From Nocardia sp. (GTDB lineage Bacteria; Actinomycetota; Actinomycetes; Mycobacteriales; Mycobacteriaceae), in contig JAFMQT010000004.1 in assembly GCA_017354515.1 (NCBI GenBank), positions 1-25,774 of the forward strand: a DNA stretch of 25,774 bases, read 5' to 3'. The position numbers and the translations under genes are program-made. The notes beneath the pieces were generated by a model. That model did no database searches. It had not been told where the DNA came from and saw only the letters and a program-made list of their open reading frames with translations. Shown here piece after piece: positions 1-6,074 of this stretch. Position 1 is the first letter of the stretch; every line of letters starts with the position of its first letter.

Positions 1-3
1 GGC

Positions 4-64
4 GAGTCCGATCGAAGATCGGCTCACCGGAGGGAACTCCGTTCCCGTTCGGCTCAGCGTGAGC
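4..64. repeat. Three consecutive inverted repeats with 3-nt loops
   Basis: CCGATC-gaa-GATCGG (8-22, with GAG 4-6 and CTC 23-25 able to extend the stem past one bulged base), GGGAAC-tcc-GTTCCC (32-46) and GCTCA-gcg-TGAGC (52-64) follow each other. All three have perfect arms and three-base loops. They may be a terminator of a gene left of the window, a structured leader, or a site used by a mobile element. The sequence alone does not decide between these. Confidence 0.55.
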
Positions 65-177
65 GTCTGCGTTCATGTCGGGCCTGTCCACTGGTTGGTC
101 CGGTTGGTGAGGCACCCCGGCACTGTTCAGCACCGGAGGCCAACACCGAAGCTACGAACCGGGTACCAAGCACGTCT

Positions 178-195
178 ATGGTCATGCTCGACCAT
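178..195. promoter_or_regulatory. Inverted repeat, candidate operator of the cassette
   Basis: ATGGTC, six spacer bases, GACCAT: a perfect 6-bp inverted repeat about 100 bp before the first cassette gene. XRE regulators bind such short dyads, and the third cassette gene encodes one. The link to that regulator is an inference. Confidence 0.3.
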
Positions 196-293
196 GCTCA
201 AATTCACCGAACACCTAGCGGAGTTGGTGTTACTCGGGGATCATTACCCGTGTTCCAAGCATGTACCAGCATGATCCGAATCGAGGTCACACC

Positions 294-626
294 ATGCGGT
301 TAACGTTTCTCGGCAAGGCAGGCTCGGAGGGCGGCGGGTGCCCGTCGCTGTACACCACCGACCGAAACACTTACCTAGTGCAAGGTTGGGAGACGAAAAC
401 AGTTGGCACAGTAGAGATTCCGCACCTACTGACCGGGTTCTGCGAACCCGACACGTTCATCGGTGCGCCGATGACAGACACCGGGCGGGGCACGTTCCGG
501 CTCGGTGGCCGACCGATCAACGACACAGAGACGTTGGCACAGCTCGACCTTGCCGACGACGAAACGGCAATCGAGGTGCCGAAACTGGAAAGGACGTTCT
601 ACGGCAATGCTGCTAGTGCAGGGTGA
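294..626 (+). CDS. Small cassette protein, 110 aa, unknown function
   Basis: This is a small soluble protein with no signal peptide or membrane segment. It begins MRLTFLGKAG, followed by a glycine-rich stretch and the segment TYLVQGWE. I recall similar small proteins next to DUF6879 genes in actinomycetes, but I know of no assigned function. The ATG at 294 was chosen over the upstream in-frame ATG at 261 because GAGG lies at 283-286, seven bases before it. The end overlaps the next gene by 20 bp, which suggests coupled translation. Codon use is mixed for Glu (3 GAA, 5 GAG). It is probably a partner of the two genes that follow and could be an effector or accessory component, but no catalytic motif is visible. 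Confidence 0.8.
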   Translation: MRLTFLGKAGSEGGGCPSLYTTDRNTYLVQGWETKTVGTVEIPHLLTGFCEPDTFIGAPMTDTGRGTFRLGGRPINDTETLAQLDLADDETAIEVPKLERTFYGNAASAG

Positions 627-1122
627 AGCGTTCAACGACCTGTTCCGAACAGCGCAACGCGAAGCGTTCCACCTCGAAGTCAAGGACGACTACTACCCGC
701 AGGGGTATCCGCCGCTGGTCCGGTTCCTGAACAACGAACCCGACGACTACGCATGGTTCCAGCCATGGCTGGACCTGGTGAAGGAAACCACCGGCCGGGG
801 TGTCGCGGTCAACCGGGCACGGGTAGTAACCGAACCACACAACGACTACACCCGGTACGCCAAGCATGTTGCCCGCCTCAACGTCGAAGCGGGCGAAGAC
901 GTCCGGTACCTGCCGCGCCACCGCATCGACTCCACCGAGTTGACCCGTGAGGACTGGTGGATGTTTGACGACTCGGTGGTGTCGTTCTCGATGTTCGAAC
1001 CAGGCGAACACGGAAAATGGCTCGGTGGCGGGGTAACCACCGATCCGGGGGTGGTTACCTACATCCGGACCGTAAAACAACGGGTGTGGTCGATGGCTAC
1101 CCCGTTGGCCGAATACCGGTGA
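607..1122 (+). CDS. DUF6879 family protein
   Basis: A 171-residue soluble protein. Family-type segments are AFHLEVKDDY (residues 20-29), a central stretch RGVAVNRARVVTEP (64-77) followed by the NDY/RYAKH region, AGEDVRYLPR (95-104), and the aromatic WWMFDDSVV (117-125). As far as I recall, DUF6879 proteins have no proven biochemical role but are repeatedly found beside Scr1-type XRE regulators in Streptomyces and Nocardia, as here. The ATG at 607 was chosen because the family signature starts near it, although the frame is open upstream. It overlaps the preceding gene by 20 bp and the next by 4 bp (GTGA). Eleven of 13 Glu codons are GAA, against 2 of 30 in nrdF next door, which points to a different origin. 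A toxin or effector role is speculation. Confidence 0.85.
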   Translation: MLLVQGEAFNDLFRTAQREAFHLEVKDDYYPQGYPPLVRFLNNEPDDYAWFQPWLDLVKETTGRGVAVNRARVVTEPHNDYTRYAKHVARLNVEAGEDVRYLPRHRIDSTELTREDWWMFDDSVVSFSMFEPGEHGKWLGGGVTTDPGVVTYIRTVKQRVWSMATPLAEYR

Positions 1123-1976
1123 CCGGTTCACTCGACCAGGCCAAGGAAGCTCTCGGGGCACGTCTCCGAGAGCTTCGCCATGATGCCGGTATCTCCGGGA
1201 CCGAACTTGCCCGCCGCGCCGGATGGCACCAAACCAAAGTATCGAAAATCGAGTACGGCAAAACCAAACCCACCGACGCCGATATCCGCGCCTGGTGCGC
1301 TCACACCGGCGCGGAAGACCAGGTACCGGACCTGATAGCCACGCTGCGGAACATCGAGGCAGCCTGGCTCGAATGGCGGCGGCTGCTCGGCACCGGAACC
1401 AAGCGGAGGCAGCAAGCCTCGATCCGGCTCGAAGCCGAAACACAGGTGATGCGGGTGTATCACCCGTTCCTGATCCCTGGTCTACTCCAAACCGCTGAGT
1501 ACGCCGGGGGAGTCCTGCGCTCGGTGGTCGAGTTCCAGCAAGTACCCGACGACGTGGAAGACGGCGTATCCAAACGGATGCAGCGGCAACAAATCCTGTA
1601 CCGCAGGCAGCACCGATTCCACTTCGTCATCGCTGAGCAAGCGCTGTACACCACGGTCGGCGACGACCACACCATGATCGGTCAGCTAGACCGCCTGCTA
1701 GCGGTCCAAGGTATGCCACGGGTGACGCTCGGGGTTGTCCCGGCCGGGGCACCGTACCGGGTGTCTATGACCAACTTCGCGATGTTCGACAACACGCGGG
1801 TAATGGTCGAAACCGTGACAGCGGAACTCACGGTTACCCAACCACGGGAGATATCCCAATACGGCCGCGCGTTCGATACGCTCGCCGGTCAATCCGTGAC
1901 CGGGGATGCTGCCCGAACGTTGATCCGCCAGGCTCTCACGGTCCGGTCCCGTGGGGCTCTAGACTCCGACGTATGA
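1119..1976 (+). CDS. XRE-family transcriptional regulator, Scr1/DUF5753 type
   Basis: A 285-residue DNA-binding protein. Residues about 8-62 form a helix-turn-helix of the XRE type (GTELARRAGWHQTKVSKIEYG, residues 27-47). Residues about 100-275 match the DUF5753 domain, with its hallmark FLIPGLLQTAEYA at 117-129. In S. coelicolor, related Scr1-type regulators work with small partner proteins, and annotation pipelines call the family antitoxin-like. The GTG at 1119 was chosen because it forms a GTGA 4-bp overlap with the DUF6879 stop and places the helix-turn-helix at the N-terminus. The stop overlaps the nrdF ATG by 4 bp, and the last codons contain the putative nrdF -10 element. Nine of 16 Glu codons are GAA. 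It probably regulates its own cassette. Confidence 0.92.
   Translation: MTGSLDQAKEALGARLRELRHDAGISGTELARRAGWHQTKVSKIEYGKTKPTDADIRAWCAHTGAEDQVPDLIATLRNIEAAWLEWRRLLGTGTKRRQQASIRLEAETQVMRVYHPFLIPGLLQTAEYAGGVLRSVVEFQQVPDDVEDGVSKRMQRQQILYRRQHRFHFVIAEQALYTTVGDDHTMIGQLDRLLAVQGMPRVTLGVVPAGAPYRVSMTNFAMFDNTRVMVETVTAELTVTQPREISQYGRAFDTLAGQSVTGDAARTLIRQALTVRSRGALDSDV
1960..1965 (+). promoter_or_regulatory. -10 element of nrdF (TAGACT), leaderless
   Basis: TAGACT fits the actinobacterial -10 TANNNT and ends seven bases before the nrdF ATG at 1973, so transcription would begin at or next to the start codon. No Shine-Dalgarno sequence precedes the ATG. The element lies inside the 3' end of the XRE gene. 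Confidence 0.5.
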
Positions 1977-2959
1977 CCAGCAACGAGGGCCGTACAACAA
2001 GAGTGATTGACCGTGTGAGTGCGATCAACTGGAATCGGGTGCCCGACGAGAAGGATGCCGAGGTCTGGGACCGGCTGACCGGGAACTTCTGGTTGCCCGA
2101 GAAGGTGCCGGTCTCCAACGACATCCCGTCGTGGAACACGCTGAACGCGCATGAGAAGCAGCTCACCATGCGGGTGTTCACCGGGCTGACGCTGCTGGAC
2201 ACCATCCAGGGCACGGTCGGCGCGGTGAGCCTGATCCCCGATGCGCTGACCCCGCACGAGGAGGCGGTGTACACCAACATCGCGTTCATGGAGTCGGTGC
2301 ACGCCAAGAGCTACAGCTCGATCTTCTCCACCCTGTGCTCCACTCGCGAGATCGACGATGCCTTCCGCTGGTCGGAGGAGAACCCGAACCTGCAGCGCAA
2401 GGCCGAGATCGTGCTGGACTACTACCGGGGCGACGAGCCGCTCAAGCGCAAGGTGGCCTCCACACTGCTGGAGAGTTTCCTTTTCTACTCCGGCTTCTAC
2501 CTGCCGATGTACTGGTCCTCGCGGGCCAAGCTGACCAACACCGCCGACCTGATCCGCCTGATCATCCGCGATGAGGCCGTACACGGCTACTACATCGGCT
2601 ACAAGTACCAGAAGGGCCTGGAGGATCTCACCCAGCCGGAACGGGACGAGCTGAAGAACTACACCTTCGAGCTGCTGTTCGAGCTGTACGAGAACGAGGT
2701 CGAATACACCCAGGACCTCTACGACGAGGTGGGCCTGACCGAGGACGTCAAGAAGTTCCTGCGCTACAACGCCAACAAGGCCCTGATGAATCTCGGCTAC
2801 GAGGGACTGTTCCCCAAGGACGAGACCGACGTCAACCCGGCCATCCTGTCCGCGCTATCGCCCAACGCCGACGAGAACCACGACTTCTTCTCCGGTTCGG
2901 GTTCGAGCTACGTCATCGGCAAGGCGGTCAACACCGAGGACGAGGACTGGGACTTCTGA
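1973..2959 (+). CDS. nrdF: Ribonucleoside-diphosphate reductase class Ib, beta subunit (R2F)
   Basis: This is the radical-generating subunit of cytosolic class Ib ribonucleotide reductase. It pairs with NrdE to reduce ribonucleoside diphosphates for DNA synthesis. The 328 residues are full length. The dimetal ligands expected for the family are all present: D76, E107, H110, E167, E201 and H204, with the radical tyrosine at Y114 (ESVHAKSY). The C-terminus ends EDEDWDF, the tail that docks on NrdE. nrdE, nrdI and nrdH are not in the window. The ATG at 1973 overlaps the XRE stop (ATGA), and a -10-like TAGACT seven bases upstream suggests a leaderless transcript. An in-frame start a few codons later cannot be excluded. 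Twenty-eight of 30 Glu codons are GAG. It corresponds to M. tuberculosis nrdF2 by sequence and neighbourhood. Confidence 0.98.
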   Translation: MTSNEGRTTRVIDRVSAINWNRVPDEKDAEVWDRLTGNFWLPEKVPVSNDIPSWNTLNAHEKQLTMRVFTGLTLLDTIQGTVGAVSLIPDALTPHEEAVYTNIAFMESVHAKSYSSIFSTLCSTREIDDAFRWSEENPNLQRKAEIVLDYYRGDEPLKRKVASTLLESFLFYSGFYLPMYWSSRAKLTNTADLIRLIIRDEAVHGYYIGYKYQKGLEDLTQPERDELKNYTFELLFELYENEVEYTQDLYDEVGLTEDVKKFLRYNANKALMNLGYEGLFPKDETDVNPAILSALSPNADENHDFFSGSGSSYVIGKAVNTEDEDWDF

Positions 2960-2990
2960 GCTTCCGATCCAGGCAGTTCGTTCACAGCCG

Positions 2991-3005
2991 GCGCACAGCG
3001 TGCGC
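2991..3005 (+). terminator. Short hairpin after nrdF
   Basis: GCGCAC-agc-GTGCGC is a perfect 6-bp GC stem 31 bp after the nrdF stop. No T-tract follows. It is a possible intrinsic terminator in a high-GC genome, and weak by size. Confidence 0.35.
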
Positions 3006-3030
3006 TAGGCCGGCCGCCAGTTCTATCCGA

Positions 3031-3036
3031 TAGCTT
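3031..3036 (+). promoter_or_regulatory. -10 element (TAGCTT) of the hydrolase gene
   Basis: TAGCTT fits TANNNT and ends six bases before the ATG at 3043. This matches the spacing seen at other leaderless starts in the window. No Shine-Dalgarno sequence precedes that ATG. Confidence 0.4.
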
Positions 3037-3042
3037 CTGGAT

Positions 3043-3888
3043 ATGGGACACTCCGCGGGCTTCGTCATCGGACCGGCCGCACCGGTAACCTCACCCACGG
3101 TGCGGGTCTGCCGCCCACGACTGCGGAGTACGAGGCCGATGACCACGACGACACCTGTGATCCTGTTGCACGGGCAGCCGGGCGATCACGCGGACTGGAA
3201 TCGGGTGCGCGCGTACCTGCCGCCCTCGCTGCGGGGACTGGCCTGGGATCGTCCGGGCTACGGCGACAACGACTTACCCGGCGGCACCCTGGAGGAGAAT
3301 GCGGCGTGGGTGCTGAACCGGATGGACCGGGAGGGTATTCGCCACGCGGTTCTGGCCGGGCACTCCTATGGCGGTGGAGTGGCACTGGCGGTCGCCGCGA
3401 TGGCGCCCGAGCGGGTGCGCGGACTGGTCTCGGTCGCTGGCGTCGGGCCCGGCTGTCTGTCCGGCATGGACGAATTCATGGCGGCCCCGGTATCGGGCCC
3501 CATGCTGTCGATGGCGATGTGGTCGGTTATGCCGTGGCTGGCCCGGCGTGGTCTTGCGCTGCATCCGAAAACCAAGGGCGCCTGGCGGTCTCTCGCGGGC
3601 ATCCATCACGAACACGGTCAGGTGTGGCGGACGGTGCTGCTGGAGCAGCGTGAGCTGTTCCACAGCCTGGACCAATGGCTCGACAGACTCGACGGATCCG
3701 ATATCCCGGCGTTGATCCTGGCTGATCCGGCCGATAAGGTCGTCCCGATCTCGACCGCACGCGCGCTGCACGAGCGGTTCCCGCGCTCGAGCCTGGAGCT
3801 CGTCACGGGGGCCGGACATCTGCTGCCGCAGCGGATCCCGGATGTGATCGCAGCGAAAATTGGTGAATTTGTCGATTCGTTGGGCTGA
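3043..3888 (+). CDS. Alpha/beta-fold hydrolase
   Basis: A cytosolic alpha/beta hydrolase of 281 residues from this start. The oxyanion-region HGQPG is at 43-47, the nucleophile elbow GHSYGG at 106-111 gives Ser108, the acid is probably Asp231 (ADPADKVV), and His259 lies in GAGHLLP. The substrate is unknown; the fold covers esterases, epoxide hydrolases and haloperoxidase-like enzymes. The start is uncertain. A -10-like TAGCTT six bases before 3043 favours this ATG, but recognisable hydrolase sequence starts only at the ATG at 3139 (MTTTTPVILLHG), which has GGAG ten bases upstream. The first 32 residues look unlike the family. The end overlaps the following membrane-protein gene by about 26 bp, suggesting one transcript. 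Confidence 0.9.
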   Translation: MGHSAGFVIGPAAPVTSPTVRVCRPRLRSTRPMTTTTPVILLHGQPGDHADWNRVRAYLPPSLRGLAWDRPGYGDNDLPGGTLEENAAWVLNRMDREGIRHAVLAGHSYGGGVALAVAAMAPERVRGLVSVAGVGPGCLSGMDEFMAAPVSGPMLSMAMWSVMPWLARRGLALHPKTKGAWRSLAGIHHEHGQVWRTVLLEQRELFHSLDQWLDRLDGSDIPALILADPADKVVPISTARALHERFPRSSLELVTGAGHLLPQRIPDVIAAKIGEFVDSLG

Positions 3889-4696
3889 GCGAGCTCGGGC
3901 CGGTGCTCGCGAACGCTGGCGCGCCTATCTGCGCGAGGAGCGGGCCTTTCCGCCGCCACCACCGATGACACCGGAAGCCGGGCTGCTGGGCCGGGTGGTC
4001 GAGGAGCTTCGCTGGTCCTTCGCTCCGCCCCGGTACTGGCTCGAGGGCGTGGCGTTCAATGTGGTGCTGTCGCTGCTGTATCTGCTCTACGAACCGCTGG
4101 CGCACACCCATCGCCGGTTCGGCTGGGTGGTGCTGGTCGGCACGTATTTCGCGACGTTCATCCTCGCCGACATCACCACCACCAATGTGCTGGGCCCCGA
4201 TGCGGTCCGGGTGCGCGGCGGACTCGACGCCGGAATTCCGATGCGCACGATTCTGCTCACCAAGAACCTGGTGCTGCTGATCATCGTGGGCCTGCCGACG
4301 CTGATGCTGACCGCGATCCTGGCGCATTCGATGCGTCTGGGGCCGCTGGTGGGCACGCTGTGCGCGGTCGCGCTACCGCTGCTGTGCTGGCTCGGGGTCG
4401 GCAACATCATCTCGGTGTTGCTGGCGGTGCGGCCGCGCAGTCTGGTGCGGCGCTGGCGCGAGCGCCGGAGCCGTGCCACCGCGTTGTGGATCGGGCATCT
4501 GGCGCTGCCGTACGGGGTCTACGTCCTGGTCGCGCCGATCGACGGCACCCAGCACGATCCGCTGCTGAAACTGCTGCCGCATATCGACCGGAATCTGCGG
4601 TTCATCTGGAACGCCGGTCTCGGTGTGCTGCTGTGGGCTCTGGGAACCGCGATCGCGCTGTACATCTATCGCCGGCGCGGTTTGCGGGTCTATTGA
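3863..4696 (+). CDS. Six-helix integral membrane protein, ABC-2-permease-like
   Basis: About 277 residues with a charged, arginine-rich cytosolic N-terminus (residues 1-55, including a run of five prolines), then about six hydrophobic segments: roughly 60-82, 88-112, 132-155, 160-190, 208-226 and 250-272. The segment pattern resembles ABC-2-type permeases, but no ATPase lies beside it and I cannot name the family. Start candidates are TTG 3860, GTG 3863 and ATG 3965. GTG was preferred because the early arginine-rich part reads like coding sequence, though no good ribosome site is visible. It overlaps the hydrolase end and is probably co-transcribed with it. The gene converges on the FecB-like gene. 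Confidence 0.8.
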   Translation: MNLSIRWAERARAGARERWRAYLREERAFPPPPPMTPEAGLLGRVVEELRWSFAPPRYWLEGVAFNVVLSLLYLLYEPLAHTHRRFGWVVLVGTYFATFILADITTTNVLGPDAVRVRGGLDAGIPMRTILLTKNLVLLIIVGLPTLMLTAILAHSMRLGPLVGTLCAVALPLLCWLGVGNIISVLLAVRPRSLVRRWRERRSRATALWIGHLALPYGVYVLVAPIDGTQHDPLLKLLPHIDRNLRFIWNAGLGVLLWALGTAIALYIYRRRGLRVY

Positions 4697-4699
4697 TTT

Positions 4700-4719
4700 G
4701 CGAGGCCAACTGACCTCGC
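4700..4719. terminator. Hairpin between convergent genes
   Basis: GCGAGG, eight loop bases, CCTCGC: a 6-bp stem, extendable by one G-T pair. It sits in the 34-bp gap between the convergent membrane-protein and FecB-like genes, so it could stop transcription from both sides. There is no long T-tract. Confidence 0.4.
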
Positions 4720-4730
4720 GGGGTTACTGA

Positions 4731-5807
4731 TCAGTCCGTGACGTACCCGTTCAGATTCTTGTGCAGGTCGTCCAGGAGCGCGCGGGCCGCGGTCAGGCCC
4801 GAACCGTGCCAGATCAGGTCGTCGACGGCGAAATCGCGCTTGTCGGTGACCACGTCCAGCGTCTTCCAGTCATCGCCCTTCATGACCGACTTGCCGTGCG
4901 CCTCGCCGTCGGGGCCGTCGAACATTACGAAGATGATGTCGCCCTCGATCCGGTCGCGATCCGGCTTCGACGACAGATCGGTCACCGGGAAGGAGCGCTC
5001 GCGCTGGGCCGCTGGGCGCTGCACACCGGTGTCGGCGAGGACCTGCCCCGCGAAGCTGTCGTTTCCCTGGACCTGAATGTCCTTGGCGGAGAAGCGGATC
5101 ACCGATGCCTGCGACAGGTTCGCGCCGATCGAGACTCCCGTGTCGTGCGCCTGGGTCCGATAGTCGGCGAGCGCTTTCGCCGCCGCGCCGCCCCGGCCCA
5201 GGGCATCGGTGTAGGCCGAATAGTCGTCGGTCCAGCCCCGATGCTGGATCAGCACGGTCGGTGCCACTCCGCGCAGCGTGCCGAGGTCACCGTCACCGGC
5301 CGCGCCCAGGATGAGATCGGGCTTCAGTGCGGAGATCTTGGCGACATCCACCGCGCCGGGGGTGCCGACGGCGGGAATCTTCAGCACGCCGGTGCCGAGA
5401 TAGCTGGGTTGCGGTGTCGGGCCGGCGACGGTGGTGGCCCCGACGACCTGTTTCCACAAGCCCACCGCACAGACCGCGTCCAATGCGGCGGTGTCCAGCA
5501 CGACAATGCGTTTCGGATCGGCCGGCACCTGGGTTCCGGCCACCGTGCGGGTGCCGTCGGCCTGGTCGGGCGCGCTGGGGAGGGCGCAGGCGCGGGTGGT
5601 GTCGCGCTCCACGCCGATCACGCTGGCCCCGGCGATGCTGGTGGTGGTCCGCACGATGGAACTCTCGGCATCGTCACCGCCGGTTCCGCATGCGGTGATG
5701 AGCGCGGCCACCGCGACGAGCGCGGCGCCGGCCAGCATCGGCCGGCGCGGGCAGGCCCGCCTGTGGTCCTTGGGGTTTCGTGCGACGACGCGTCCGCTCA
5801 CCGGCAT
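4731..5807 (-). CDS. fecB: Iron-siderophore ABC transporter substrate-binding lipoprotein, FecB-like
   Basis: A 358-residue exported lipoprotein predicted to capture ferric siderophore (or haem) at the outer face of the membrane. The signal peptide has an arginine-rich start (RRACPRRP) and a hydrophobic core, ending in the lipobox LITAC with Cys40 as the lipidated residue. The periplasmic-binding-protein type 2 domain covers about 95-350, including PKRIVVLDTAALDAVCAVG (98-116) and LKPDLILG (161-168). No permease or ATPase genes accompany it. It is divergent from ctaD, the same arrangement as fecB (Rv3044) and ctaD in M. tuberculosis. The ATG at 5807 was chosen over an upstream extension to 5963 because a TACCCT -10 ends seven bases before it and the signal peptide then starts correctly. 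Confidence 0.92.
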   Translation of the reverse strand: MPVSGRVVARNPKDHRRACPRRPMLAGAALVAVAALITACGTGGDDAESSIVRTTTSIAGASVIGVERDTTRACALPSAPDQADGTRTVAGTQVPADPKRIVVLDTAALDAVCAVGLWKQVVGATTVAGPTPQPSYLGTGVLKIPAVGTPGAVDVAKISALKPDLILGAAGDGDLGTLRGVAPTVLIQHRGWTDDYSAYTDALGRGGAAAKALADYRTQAHDTGVSIGANLSQASVIRFSAKDIQVQGNDSFAGQVLADTGVQRPAAQRERSFPVTDLSSKPDRDRIEGDIIFVMFDGPDGEAHGKSVMKGDDWKTLDVVTDKRDFAVDDLIWHGSGLTAARALLDDLHKNLNGYVTD

Positions 5808-6022
5808 GCAGCGTAGGGTACAGGCGCGCACGTGCCCGGGGTGTCCGCCCTGGGAAAGAGACGCATGCGGCGTCCGCCCGAGCCGATCGCACCATCGCCT
5901 CCCGGGGGACTCGCGACCGATTACGACACAGAGTAGGACCCGTGCGTCCGGGTGTGGCGCCACGGTTTACGATGCCAGTAGCGCAAGCCACCGTCGTTTC
6001 GCATGCAGTCGTTCAGGCATGC
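5688..6022. repeat. Cluster of five GCATGC palindromes
   Basis: GCATGC occurs at 5688-5693 (as CCGCATGCGG), 5804-5809, 5863-5868, 6001-6006 and 6017-6022. The last two are 16 bp apart in the ctaD leader, and one overlaps the fecB start codon. Isolated copies also occur elsewhere, for example at about 8183. It could be a regulator site or chance. Confidence 0.3.
5815..5820 (-). promoter_or_regulatory. -10 element (TACCCT) of the FecB-like gene
   Basis: Reading the minus strand, TACCCT is followed by seven bases and the ATG at 5807, with no Shine-Dalgarno sequence. This suggests a leaderless transcript. No IdeR-like iron box was recognised around it. Confidence 0.5.
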
Positions 6023-6074
6023 AACGGAACGCGCGAGCGTGCGAAACGAGCTAGGCACACCTTCAGGAGGATCA

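Larger units (their letters stand above)
1..293. other. Non-coding start of window, upstream of the accessory cassette
   Basis: No convincing gene lies here. A frame open from 59 to 274 on the plus strand has no ribosome site and no recognisable protein. The stretch holds three consecutive short hairpins (4-64), an inverted repeat (178-195) and two copies of CCAAGCRYGT (166-175 and 255-264). GAGG at 283-286 serves as the ribosome site for the ATG at 294. No clear promoter hexamers were found for the cassette. Confidence 0.5.

Noticed and set aside
1..64. tRNA fragment at the left edge
   Set aside because: The stems have 3-base loops and no T-loop or CCA-like end, so they do not form a tRNA arm pattern.
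4761..5816. A 351-codon plus-strand frame opposite the FecB-like gene
   Set aside because: It has no ribosome site and no domain, and the minus-strand protein is a clear substrate-binding lipoprotein.
5968..5973. TACGAT as a -10 for ctaD
   Set aside because: It fits TANNNT but has no -35 and leaves a leader of about 95 bases. Evidence is too thin to list as a feature.
5808..6074. Iron-responsive IdeR box between fecB and ctaD
   Set aside because: I looked for the 19-bp TTAGGTTAG-type dyad expected for an iron regulator site and saw none.
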